From Paenibacillus sp. USDA918EY (GTDB lineage Bacteria > Bacillota > Bacilli > Paenibacillales > Paenibacillaceae), in contig NZ_WTWY01000005.1 in the NCBI RefSeq assembly GCF_009870825.1, positions 62,001 through 126,000 of the forward strand: a stretch of DNA of 64,000 nt, read 5' to 3'. The notes under the pieces are model-generated. The model made no database searches and was not told the origin of the DNA. It worked only from the letters and a program-made list of their open reading frames with translations. Position 1 is the stretch's first letter, and each line of letters opens with the position of its first letter. Position numbers and translations under genes: made by a program. Below, one piece after another: positions 17,305 to 25,276 of the stretch.

Positions 17305-17339
17305 CTTACTTTTAAGTAAGTACCCTACTTTAAAGTGGG
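17305..17339. promoter_or_regulatory. Tandem HxlR-type operators before the NmrA-like gene
   Basis: CTTACTTTTAAGTAAG (17305-17320, 7-bp arms) is followed 3 bp later by a weaker inverted repeat CCTACTTTAAAGTGGG (17324-17339). The first has the same arms as the site at 16816. Confidence 0.75.
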
Positions 17340-17416
17340 TTCTTATCATCATAATGAAGCGATGCTAAGCTTGGGTTAACCAAATATGGGGGACCATTCA
17401 AGAGGAGGCAAGGACA

Positions 17417-18139
17417 ATGAACATTATTGTTTTTGGAGCGACGGGGAATACAGGGAAAAGAGTGCTCTTGCAAGGGATAAAAATGGGGCATGAAATGACC
17501 GCATTTGTGCGAAATTCCGAGAAGCTTTATGCTCAACTAGGCGAGCATTCCGCAAAGCATGCGAAGGTGATCGTGGACGATATGATGGACCCGGCGAGCG
17601 TTCGTGAGGCACTCGCGAATCAAAACGCCGCTATTATCTCGGCCGGCCATGCGGGTCAGGGAGAAGAGTTTGTCCGTATCGTCGATAACATTATAAGCCA
17701 ATGTGAATTGGAGCCTAGTTTCTCTGGGCGGGTATGGGTTATGGGAGGAGCCGGCCTGCTGGATATTCCATATACGGATCTGATCGGCAACGATTTACCC
17801 GGCTTCCCGCCTGAGTATAAAAATCACAACCGGAATTTCGAAAGGCTGCAACGGACTGGACTCGATTGGTCCATGATGTGTCCGGGAACAATGACGGATT
17901 CAAGAGAGCACCCAGATCCTCTGCATGTAACAACGGAAATATTGCCCGTTCCGATGCAGGAGACGATCAAGGACCTTTCCGAGGCAGAGATAGCCGGTCA
18001 CTTGTTCAGCAGATTTCAAGAGCTGAATGTGGCTTATGACGATGTCGTAATGTGTATGCTCAACCATCTTGGGCTCGGAGGAGCGTTTAATAGAAAAAGG
18101 GTCGGTCTAGCCTATCAAAGCAATATTCCGGTGAACTGA
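17417..18139 (+). CDS. NAD(P)-binding NmrA/SDR-like oxidoreductase
   Basis: The protein has 240 residues. It begins MNIIVFGATGNTGKRVLLQG, the glycine-rich G-x-x-G-x-x-G motif of atypical short-chain dehydrogenases, with basic residues after the second strand (FVRNSEKL) that suggest NADP(H). Further strands (VIVDDMMDP, AIISAGHAG, RVWVMGGAGLLD) follow the Rossmann order. ATG 17417 has AGAGGAGGC upstream. It lies downstream of two HxlR-type operators and is followed closely by a membrane-protein gene, so it is probably part of the electrophile-response regulon. Catalysis is not proven for this group; some members are redox sensors. Confidence 0.85.
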   Translation: MNIIVFGATGNTGKRVLLQGIKMGHEMTAFVRNSEKLYAQLGEHSAKHAKVIVDDMMDPASVREALANQNAAIISAGHAGQGEEFVRIVDNIISQCELEPSFSGRVWVMGGAGLLDIPYTDLIGNDLPGFPPEYKNHNRNFERLQRTGLDWSMMCPGTMTDSREHPDPLHVTTEILPVPMQETIKDLSEAEIAGHLFSRFQELNVAYDDVVMCMLNHLGLGGAFNRKRVGLAYQSNIPVN

Positions 18140-18152
18140 GGAGAAGGGGATC

Positions 18153-18611
18153 ATGGGATTATTTGGATTACTGCTCGTTTTGCATATATTGGCTTCGATC
18201 GCCTTTATCGGCCCTACTTTCGTGACGCCCATCATTCGTAGATCTGCTAGAACCGTCGGCCAGCTGCACTTTGTTTTAGGTATAACGACCAAACTGGCCA
18301 TCATGCCTAAAATTGGCGGATTCGTACTTATTCTAACCGGGGTGGGGCTTATGATTATAACCAAGATGGGGTTATCCCAAATGTGGCTGAATGTATCCAT
18401 TCTTTTAGCGCTGCTCATGATCGTCCTGATCGATGGATGGATCGAGCCGCGCATGAAAAAGATCATCAAGAGCATATCTGAAAGTCAAGACCAGGGTAAT
18501 GAAATACCCGCCGAGTTCAGACGGATGATAAAAAAGATCGTACCCGTCGAGGCAGCAGCACAGCTGCTGATGATTGCCGTATTGGTGCTAATGGTCGTTA
18601 AGCCATTTTAG
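18153..18611 (+). CDS. DUF2269-like membrane protein
   Basis: The protein has 152 residues and four predicted membrane helices: GLFGLLLVLHILASIAFIG (about 2-20), a second near 48-66 (IGGFVLILTGVGLMIIT), a third near 76-90 (WLNVSILLALLMIVLID) and a fourth at the C-terminus (AAAQLLMIAVLVLMVV). A short-patch His/Gly pattern in the first helix matches DUF2269. It starts 13 nt after the preceding stop with GAGGAGAAGGGG, so it is co-transcribed with the NmrA-like gene. Function unknown. Confidence 0.75.
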   Translation: MGLFGLLLVLHILASIAFIGPTFVTPIIRRSARTVGQLHFVLGITTKLAIMPKIGGFVLILTGVGLMIITKMGLSQMWLNVSILLALLMIVLIDGWIEPRMKKIIKSISESQDQGNEIPAEFRRMIKKIVPVEAAAQLLMIAVLVLMVVKPF

Positions 18612-18841
18612 TTGTTCAAATGGAAGATGATGGCCTCCTATTTCTAGATGGTCTATGTAATATTGACAGCAGATTCAAATGAAAGTAAAATTTACCCAAT
18701 AATCTAAAGCGATTGATGAAACAAGGTATATCATTTTTCGCTACACAGGGAATGAAAATGCCGGTTTCTAAGCGGCCCGTTATAGTCAAGTTTACGGTGG
18801 TTGTGCAACAGCAATACAACTTGGTGGAGCCGCGATTACGA

Positions 18842-18878
18842 ATCGTCCCAAAGCGATTGCTTGGGGCGTTTTATTTTA
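18842..18878 (+). other. Hairpin before the LytTR-fusion gene
   Basis: CGTCCCAAAGC pairs imperfectly with GCTTGGGGCG around GATT, followed by TTTTATTTT. It is a terminator or attenuator just before the start at 18892. Confidence 0.5.
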
Positions 18879-18891
18879 GAGAGGGAAATAT

Positions 18892-19848
18892 ATGGGGAAC
18901 GAAGAGCTAACTATGCAATTTCAACCCATCTATGATGATGGGAAATTACTTCTACCTAAGATCGAATTGACCATGACATCGAACCAATCGATTGGCATTA
19001 TAACGGACTTGAAGCGAAAGCAGATTTTAATGAATCAATTAGCGGATCGTTCCCGATATTATGTATTTCGAGCTGGGCAAAACGAGTACATGCGTTTAAC
19101 GGTGGAAGAGCTGATCACATTTCTAATCAAAGTAACGGAGAGGAATGAGCGTGTCGCCCCGTTGATGGATTATTTTGCTTTAAAAGAAGAACGGAAGGTA
19201 AAAATCAAGGATCTAAGCTCATCGAAAAGGATGTATGTGACATTGCTGCGTGTCTTTTTTGCGCATCAGCCTACACTTGTACTGGAGGAACCCTATTTTT
19301 ACTTGGAAGAAGAGGATCGCCGTCAATTCAAACGGATTTTAGATGATCTTTCGAAAGAAAAGCAGATTTTAATTTTAACTTCGAATTTAGAGGATGCCAT
19401 GATTTCCTGTGATGCCATTTATCGATTGAACGAATCCGGATTTCATCCATTGGATATTCGGGACTCCGAAGAGGATAAGCAGGAAGTGCAGAAACAAGAT
19501 GAGGCCAATATGACCTTGCAGAAGATATCTACAAAAAGAAATGACAAAGTGATTTTATTTGATCCGCCGGAAGTCGATTACATAGAAAGCATGGATGGTT
19601 CGATCCTTGTTCATGTAGGTGGAGAAAATTATGTCTGTGCTTTGACGCTAACCGAGCTTGAGCAGAGATTGTTGAATTTCGGATTTTTCAGGTGTCATCG
19701 ATCCTACATCGTTAATCTGCAAAAAGTAAGAGAGATTATTACATGGACGAAGAATAGCTACAGCCTGCGATTAAATACGGGGAAAGATGCCGTGGTTCCG
19801 TTATCCCGTTCAAAACTGCAGGAATTAAAAGCGCTTCTTAACATTTAA
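18892..19848 (+). CDS. Degenerate ABC-ATPase domain fused to a LytTR DNA-binding domain
   Basis: The protein has 318 residues. Residues about 5-190 align by eye with an ABC nucleotide-binding domain but the catalytic parts are eroded: the Walker A position reads IITDLKRKQ without the G-K-S/T, the signature reads LSSSKRMYVTLLR, Walker B is LVLEEP and the switch histidine is replaced (LTSNLEDA). Residues about 215-318 are a LytTR domain (VDYIESMDGSILVHVGG, FGFFRCHRSYIVNLQKV, PLSRSKLQELKALL). LytTR proteins bind pairs of direct repeats. It precedes an ABC exporter operon and most likely regulates it, with the dead ATPase domain perhaps sensing ATP or docking on the transporter. ATG 18892 follows GAGAGGGA. 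Confidence 0.88.
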   Translation: MGNEELTMQFQPIYDDGKLLLPKIELTMTSNQSIGIITDLKRKQILMNQLADRSRYYVFRAGQNEYMRLTVEELITFLIKVTERNERVAPLMDYFALKEERKVKIKDLSSSKRMYVTLLRVFFAHQPTLVLEEPYFYLEEEDRRQFKRILDDLSKEKQILILTSNLEDAMISCDAIYRLNESGFHPLDIRDSEEDKQEVQKQDEANMTLQKISTKRNDKVILFDPPEVDYIESMDGSILVHVGGENYVCALTLTELEQRLLNFGFFRCHRSYIVNLQKVREIITWTKNSYSLRLNTGKDAVVPLSRSKLQELKALLNI

Positions 19849-19930
19849 AATGCTTGCGAAGCAAACATAACTTCGTAAGCGTATGCCATTTCCGGGGCAA
19901 TAAACGAAGCCATCAAGCATTTCATGGTAC

Positions 19931-19960
19931 CATTCAGGCGAAATTAGCTACATTTCGGCG
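19931..19960 (+). promoter_or_regulatory. Direct repeats, candidate LytTR site before the ABC exporter
   Basis: CATTCAGGCG (19931-19940) and CATTTCGGCG (19951-19960) repeat with a 20-bp period, and a related CATTTCCGGGG lies at 19887. LytTR regulators typically bind two short direct repeats about two helical turns apart. Confidence 0.4.
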
Positions 19961-20027
19961 GTTTTTGATGGCTGAAAGCATGCAATCTTTATATATTTAA
20001 GCCATCAACGCTAAGGAAGTGGTGTTC

Positions 20028-20873
20028 ATGGATGTGATCCGAGTAGAACATATTCGAAAGAGATTTGGGAATAAGGATGCGTTATTAGACGTGTCCTTTT
20101 CCATTCCGAAAGGGGAAATTTTTGGTTTCCTGGGTCCGAGTGGTTCGGGGAAAACGACATTAATCAAGATTTTAACGGCGCAATTAAATCCGACAAGCGG
20201 AAAGGCAAGTGTATTCAACCAGCCGGCGGAGATGATGCATCAGTCTGCGCAGAAGATGCGCTTTGGCATTTTGACGGATAACAGCGGTCGATATGAGCGA
20301 TTAACGATTGAGGAGAATCTGGAGTTGTATCGTAAGTTATATGATCTACCTAAATCTTCGATCGATAAAGTGTTGCAGTTTGTGAACTTAAGCGGAGAGC
20401 GCAAAAAGAAAGTCAAGCGCTTATCGAAAGGGATGCGTCAGCGTGTCATGTTGGCATGCGCGATTATCCATGAGCCGGAGTTATTGTTTTTAGATGAACC
20501 TACTTCGGCTTTAGATCCCGTAAACTCGGCACATATTCATAAAGGCTTACGCTACTTAAATGAGAACGGGACAACGATTTTCTTAACTACGCATGATATG
20601 GCTGAGGCAGAATTGATATGTAACCGTGTGGCAATTTTGCATCAAGGGCAAATCCAAGCGATCGGCTCACCCAAGGAACTTAAAAAACAGCATCGGGAAA
20701 ACGTCGTTTGCGTTGAATTGATCCATGGGGAGGCTTACGAGCTTCCGATCGATGAAGGAACGGCTGACAAAATCGCTGATTGGATGAAAAGAGGGTTAAT
20801 AGATCGATTAGAAACAAAGGAGCCGAGTCTAGGTGATATCTTTATTAAAATGACAGGAAGTGAGTTACGATGA
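20028..20873 (+). CDS. ABC exporter ATP-binding protein
   Basis: A 281-residue ATPase with a complete set of motifs: Walker A GPSGSGKTTL (about residues 37-46), signature LSKGMRQRV, Walker B LLFLDEPTSAL and the switch histidine in TTHDMAEAE. The C-terminal extension (about 225-281) resembles that of DrrA/CcmA-type export ATPases. ATG 20028 follows AAGGAAGTGG; the in-frame GTG at 20019 lies within that site. The last 4 nt overlap the permease start. It is probably controlled by the LytTR fusion upstream. The substrate (drug, lantibiotic or lipid) is unknown. Confidence 0.92.
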   Translation: MDVIRVEHIRKRFGNKDALLDVSFSIPKGEIFGFLGPSGSGKTTLIKILTAQLNPTSGKASVFNQPAEMMHQSAQKMRFGILTDNSGRYERLTIEENLELYRKLYDLPKSSIDKVLQFVNLSGERKKKVKRLSKGMRQRVMLACAIIHEPELLFLDEPTSALDPVNSAHIHKGLRYLNENGTTIFLTTHDMAEAELICNRVAILHQGQIQAIGSPKELKKQHRENVVCVELIHGEAYELPIDEGTADKIADWMKRGLIDRLETKEPSLGDIFIKMTGSELR

Positions 20874-21580
20874 GTATCTCATTAAAACGTGCCGGTGCGA
20901 TATTTGTGAAGGATTACAAAGAGTTTTCACGCAATTATGCGATCTCCTTTAGCCTGATTGTTCCAATTCTTTTCGCATTTCTTTTTCGAAGTGCAGGCCC
21001 GTCTTTGCCTGGGGCTATCGGTTTTCTTCTGAATACTTCGTTTGTGTTACTAACGTGTTTAGTGCAAGCTTGCTTGATTGCGGAAGAAAAGGAGCGTAAC
21101 ACGTTACGATCATTAATGATGACTCCGGCCACGACCTTGGATGTTTTGATCGGTAAAAGCACTTTAGTCTTTATCATATCTTCCGTTGCTCTGGCTATTG
21201 CTACGTTGATATTTGGGTATGAGCCGGCTAGCATATGGGCGTTTGTGACAGCCGTCCTCTTTTCGATTATTCTATACACCGCAGCGGGGACGATCTGTGG
21301 TTTATTCTCCAAGACATTGCTTGAAGCCTCATTGTCTATCATGCCTGTGGCGCTCGTATTCACTGCCGCACCATGGGGGGTGTTGCTAGCGGACGATTTC
21401 CCGATCTTTAAAGTGCTGGAGTATACACCAAGCGTTCAACTTGTCCATTTGTTAGATATACGCAATATAGGTTTTACGACTGCAGATTTATTAAAACCGC
21501 TCCTTATTATTTTGGCATGGACGATTGCATTAACGATGGTATCCGTTGTTTTGTATCAACGGCGGTTAAAGGATGAATAG
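20870..21580 (+). CDS. ABC-2 type exporter permease
   Basis: A membrane protein of 236 residues with six predicted helices and the ABC-2 layout: DYKEFSRNYAISFSLIVPIL at the N-terminus, a cytoplasmic EEKERNTLRSLMMTPAT loop (the conserved E-R-x-x-G-T/L-x-x-L-x-x-T/S-P motif, about residues 75-91), then four further helices. It pairs with the preceding ATPase (ATGA overlap). Its own 3' end overlaps the start of secA2 by 8 nt if ATG 21573 is used, so the three genes are coupled. Confidence 0.9.
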   Translation: MSISLKRAGAIFVKDYKEFSRNYAISFSLIVPILFAFLFRSAGPSLPGAIGFLLNTSFVLLTCLVQACLIAEEKERNTLRSLMMTPATTLDVLIGKSTLVFIISSVALAIATLIFGYEPASIWAFVTAVLFSIILYTAAGTICGLFSKTLLEASLSIMPVALVFTAAPWGVLLADDFPIFKVLEYTPSVQLVHLLDIRNIGFTTADLLKPLLIILAWTIALTMVSVVLYQRRLKDE

Positions 21581-23903
21581 GATAGAATCGCGTACAAAAC
21601 CGAGGGGAGATCAAGTTCCTGTGAATACAGCCGTCAAGTTGTTGCAAAAAATCAAAGGCTATGATATCCAGAAAAAGCTGAAAGGTTATCGGGACAAAGC
21701 GGAGCTCATCAGGAAACGGAATTTGGAAGCTTGGGAAGATCAGCGGCTGCAAGCGGAATCCCTTCGGCTGAAAAAGGAAGCGACATCGGGTACGCCTTTG
21801 GATGAACTGCTTGTCGATGCCTATGCGTTAGTCTGCGAGGCGGCGAAGAGAACGCTCGGATTACTGCCTTACGATGTTCAGATCATGGCTGCCGTCGCTC
21901 TGCATGAGGGATGTTTGATCGAGCAGCATACCGGTGAAGGAAAAACGCTCTCGGCCGTGATGCCTGCCTATCTAAATGCGCTGACCGGCAAAGGCGTTCA
22001 TGTGCTGACTTTTAACGATTATTTGGCAAATCGGGATGCCGGATGGATGGGCCCGGTTTATCGTTTTCTCGGGTTAACGGTAAACTCGGTTCAAGCGCGC
22101 ATGAGCCCGTCCGAAAAAAGGGAAGCGTACGCAGCGGATATCACCTATGTTACGGCCAAAGAGGCGGGATTCGATTATTTGCGCGACACGATCGCACTGG
22201 ATGAAGCCGACACCGTGCATCGTCCTTTCCATTACGTCATTGTCGACGAAGCGGATTCACTGCTTCTCGACGAAGCACGTGTGCCGCTGGTCATCGCCGG
22301 CGGGTCGGGTTCTTCCAGCAGCGAGGCCATTCGTTTCGCAGAAGTGGCCAGGCAGCTTAAGCAAGACGAGCATTACGACTTCGACGAGTTCAAGCGGAAT
22401 GTTTATTTGAATGAAGCGGGCGCTGCGAAAGCGGAGTCGCTGCTAGGGTGCGGCAATTTGTACGAAAGCCATAATAGTCATTTGTTAATGTCGTTAAATT
22501 GCGCGCTGCATGCGGAATGGCTATTGAAAAAAGACGTCGATTACATCGTCCGGGACGGGAAAATCGAGCTGATCGACGAATATACCGGCCGCGTGGCGGA
22601 GAACAGGCATTTGCCGGACGGGCTGCAAGCCGCGCTTGCGGCCAAAGAAGGGCTGCAGACCTTAACCGGCGGGAATATTCTCGGTATGATCACCCTTCAA
22701 CACTTCCTTAGCCTCTATCCGAAGATTTGCGGAATGACGGCGACCGCGCAAGCTTCCGCAACGGAATTCGAAGATATTTATGCGCTGCAGGTCGTGCAAA
22801 TCCCGCCGAACCGGCCAATCATACGGATCGACCATCCGCACCGGATTTATACCCATAAAGAAGCCAAACTAAAGGCGCTTGTACAAGAAATCTCGTCCGT
22901 CCATAGGACGGGACGCCCGATTCTCATTGGCACGTCAAGCGTCGAGGAGTCTGACATGCTGGCGGAGGCGCTAACGGCTGCCGGCGTTCTTTGCCAAGTT
23001 CTGAATGCGAAAAACGACGCAAAAGAAGCCGAGCTCATCGCCAAAGCGGGAGAAATCGGCGCCGTAACGGTGTCTACGAATATGGCGGGACGCGGCGTCG
23101 ACATTCGGCTCGGCGGCGGCAACCCCATGCAAGCGGAAATGGTCGCCAAGCTGGGCGGGTTGTACGTGATTGGCACGCATATGCACCAAAGCGTACGGAT
23201 CGACAATCAGCTGCGCGGGCGATCCGGCCGTCAAGGCGACCCGGGAGCTTCCGTATTTTTCGTAAGCCTAGAGGACGAGTTGCTGCTTCGGTTCGGCATC
23301 GGTAAAGCGATTCGCGCTCCCCGGCAGGATGAGGCGCTCGAAGAGCCGGGGCTCCGCAGCAAAATTGAGCATATTCAGCGCGTTATTATGGGGCAAAACT
23401 TCGATATCCGCCGGGAACTGAACCGTTATTCGGATATGGTGGAGGAACAGCGTCGTATTCTATACGAGGAACGGCTCGGAATTATGAAAGGCGAGACGAA
23501 GGCGGGCCCTTCGGAGCAGCGGGTACGGCTTTATTTTATCGACAAGCTCTGGGCGGACCATCTGGCATACGTTTCTTACATTCGCGAAAGCATCCATTTG
23601 ACGGGCCTTGTTAACCGCAATCCGATCGACGAATTCCATGCGCAAATCATCCAAGCCTACGAGCAAATTCCGGCTAAAATAAATCTGGAGTCGGCGAAAA
23701 TGCTTGAGAGGCTCGAAGGTTCGAACGATCCGGCGAAGTGGGAACAGTTTGGTCTGAAGAGCCCCGCTTCCACGAGGACTTATGTCATCAACGATCAATA
23801 TATGGAGTACTTGCAGAACCCCGGTTCATGGACCGCAGGGACGATCATCGCTTATTGGATTCGCAAGATGTTGAGGCCGGTGTTCGGGTGGTCAAAGTTT
23901 TAA
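21573..23903 (+). CDS. secA2: Accessory SecA-type translocase ATPase (SecA2)
   Basis: The protein has 776 residues, shorter than housekeeping SecA (about 840). Walker A is TGEGKT at 120-125, Walker B/DEAD is VDEADSLLLDEA near 220, the helicase core continues with STNMAGRGVDIRLGGG and LRGRSGRQGDPGASVFFVSL, and the two-helix finger/scaffold region has FIDKLWADHLAYVSYIRE. The usual C-terminal SEC-C zinc motif is missing and replaced by an aromatic, basic tail (WIRKMLRPVFGWSKF), as in other SecA2 proteins. Two starts are possible: ATG 21573 (overlapping the permease) or GTG 21621 after GGGGAG. Its codon use is visibly more GC-rich than the ABC genes before it. No SecY2 or obvious substrate gene is adjacent. 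Confidence 0.9.
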   Translation: MNRIESRTKPRGDQVPVNTAVKLLQKIKGYDIQKKLKGYRDKAELIRKRNLEAWEDQRLQAESLRLKKEATSGTPLDELLVDAYALVCEAAKRTLGLLPYDVQIMAAVALHEGCLIEQHTGEGKTLSAVMPAYLNALTGKGVHVLTFNDYLANRDAGWMGPVYRFLGLTVNSVQARMSPSEKREAYAADITYVTAKEAGFDYLRDTIALDEADTVHRPFHYVIVDEADSLLLDEARVPLVIAGGSGSSSSEAIRFAEVARQLKQDEHYDFDEFKRNVYLNEAGAAKAESLLGCGNLYESHNSHLLMSLNCALHAEWLLKKDVDYIVRDGKIELIDEYTGRVAENRHLPDGLQAALAAKEGLQTLTGGNILGMITLQHFLSLYPKICGMTATAQASATEFEDIYALQVVQIPPNRPIIRIDHPHRIYTHKEAKLKALVQEISSVHRTGRPILIGTSSVEESDMLAEALTAAGVLCQVLNAKNDAKEAELIAKAGEIGAVTVSTNMAGRGVDIRLGGGNPMQAEMVAKLGGLYVIGTHMHQSVRIDNQLRGRSGRQGDPGASVFFVSLEDELLLRFGIGKAIRAPRQDEALEEPGLRSKIEHIQRVIMGQNFDIRRELNRYSDMVEEQRRILYEERLGIMKGETKAGPSEQRVRLYFIDKLWADHLAYVSYIRESIHLTGLVNRNPIDEFHAQIIQAYEQIPAKINLESAKMLERLEGSNDPAKWEQFGLKSPASTRTYVINDQYMEYLQNPGSWTAGTIIAYWIRKMLRPVFGWSKF

Positions 23904-24008
23904 CCGGGAAAAAGACGGGCAAACGTTCGCCGGGCGGATGACCATCGTTTGATTCGTGCGACGCCGGGTAATATAGAATAAACAAGAACTTGTTTGGAGG
24001 GATTCGCA

Positions 24009-24209
24009 ATGCCTTGGAATAAGCATGATTATCCTGTGTCCATGAAAAATTTGGAGCCCCGCGTGCGGAATAAAGCGGTCGAAATCGCAAACGCGCTGCT
24101 CGAAGAAGGCTATGAGGAAGGGCGTGCCATTGCCATCGCCACCGCCCAGGCGGAAAAGTGGAACGAAGACCATCCGGCTGGCGAAGAAAAGCATTCGAAG
24201 CATACGTAA
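24009..24209 (+). CDS. Small YdaT-like protein
   Basis: A 66-residue soluble protein. The sequence MPWNKHDYPVSMKNLEPRVR and the following helix NKAVEIANALLEEGYEEGRA resemble the N-terminal domain of YdaT-like general-stress proteins of Bacillales. ATG 24009 has TTGGAGGG 8 nt upstream. It follows secA2 by about 100 bp on the same strand and is followed by a terminator. Function unknown; the family name is from memory and moderately certain. Confidence 0.65.
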   Translation: MPWNKHDYPVSMKNLEPRVRNKAVEIANALLEEGYEEGRAIAIATAQAEKWNEDHPAGEEKHSKHT

Positions 24210-24362
24210 CTTCATGAATATTTCGTTCAGCACCGACTGCCAAGCCAATATAAACCCGGAAAAGGGCCGCAAACATATGCAGATCATCAAATATCCGTTC
24301 TAGCCAACATCAAAGTTTGCAAAATTTCAATAGAATCTTTAGATCATTCTTAAGAAACGAAA

Positions 24363-24392
24363 GGCCGGTTTCCTTGTTTAAGGATACCGGCC
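24363..24392. terminator. Bidirectional terminator between convergent genes
   Basis: GGCCGGT (24363-24369) pairs with ACCGGCC (24386-24392), with inner CC/GG pairs; T-rich on one flank and A-rich on the other. Confidence 0.7.
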
Positions 24393-24414
24393 ATTCCTTT
24401 TCACTCCATAAGAA

Positions 24415-24792
24415 TCAAGCGACAAGACTGACCAAATTGCCATCCGGGTCCTTTATAATAGCATAGCGCTCGCCCCAAGGCGTATCGCTCGGCTCAAGAT
24501 GTCGAATATATCCTTGCGACGTCAATCGGCGATACGATTCATCCAGCGTTTCACGACTGTCTAAATGGAAAGCAATCTCCATTCGATTTCCAATCGGCTC
24601 CTGGAAGCTGCCCAAAATAACTTGCACCGTTTCCCTCGTATCGAAAGCCAGGAATATTCCGTTGCATTCGACTTCAACATGTTGTTCTTCGTTCGCACTT
24701 GCCGGTATTTCAAATCCTAAGAGTCGATAGAAATCCAAAGCCCTCTTCATCTCTTCCACGAAAATTCCAATTCTCTTTAGCTTCATCGTCAT
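24415..24792 (-). CDS. VOC-family (glyoxalase/bleomycin-resistance-like) protein
   Basis: A 125-residue single VOC module: MKLKRIGIFVEEMKRALDFY at the N-terminus, the second beta-alpha-beta unit MEIAFHLDSRETLDESYRRL and the end YAIIKDPDGNLVSLVA. VOC proteins bind a metal or ligand between paired modules; the usual first metal histidine is replaced here (RIGIFVE), so catalysis is doubtful and a binding role is possible. GGGAGC lies upstream of ATG 24792. No functional partner is evident. Confidence 0.82.
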   Translation of the reverse strand: MTMKLKRIGIFVEEMKRALDFYRLLGFEIPASANEEQHVEVECNGIFLAFDTRETVQVILGSFQEPIGNRMEIAFHLDSRETLDESYRRLTSQGYIRHLEPSDTPWGERYAIIKDPDGNLVSLVA

Positions 24793-24882
24793 GCTTTACA
24801 GCTCCCATCTTATGAATTCATATTTTCGTCATCATTGTATCAGTACTGCCGGCCGGCCGAATAGGAAAAAACGGACTTCTTT

Positions 24883-25060
24883 TCACGATCTTGTTAAACG
24901 TTTAACAGGCAATCCGTAATAGCGCGAAAAAGAATTAGTAAAATGTGATTGGTCGTAGTAACCATATTCAAGCGCAAGATCCGTCAAGTTGGAGTAGTTT
25001 CTCTTATGGAACTCTTTTAGTGCGCTTTGAAATCGGATGATCCCCAGCTTATGTTGACTA
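24883..25060 (-). pseudogene. AraC-family regulator remnant (C-terminal helix-turn-helix only)
   Basis: The minus strand encodes KLGIIRFQSALKEFHKR, NLTDLALEYGYYDQSHFTNS and FSRYYGLPVKRL, the second helix-turn-helix of an AraC protein, ending at 24883. The residues upstream (to 25170) are unrelated to any AraC domain and there is no sensor domain. It is therefore a 3' fragment of a lost regulator. Confidence 0.7.
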
Positions 25061-25276
25061 GTGAAGAACAAATTGAGATTGGAGGTGTTAATGAAGCTGT
25101 CGGTAATTCCGATAAAAATACCTATGGGAAAATGGATTATTGTTCTGAGGCAAAGTGCAAAGCGATTCATATCCAGTTCATAAATTTATTTTACAATAAG
25201 TTGAGTTCTTGTTAGAAAGCAAAGCAGTTTTTACGAATAGCTGCTGAATGCAGATACATATGGAGGTAAGATTCGT

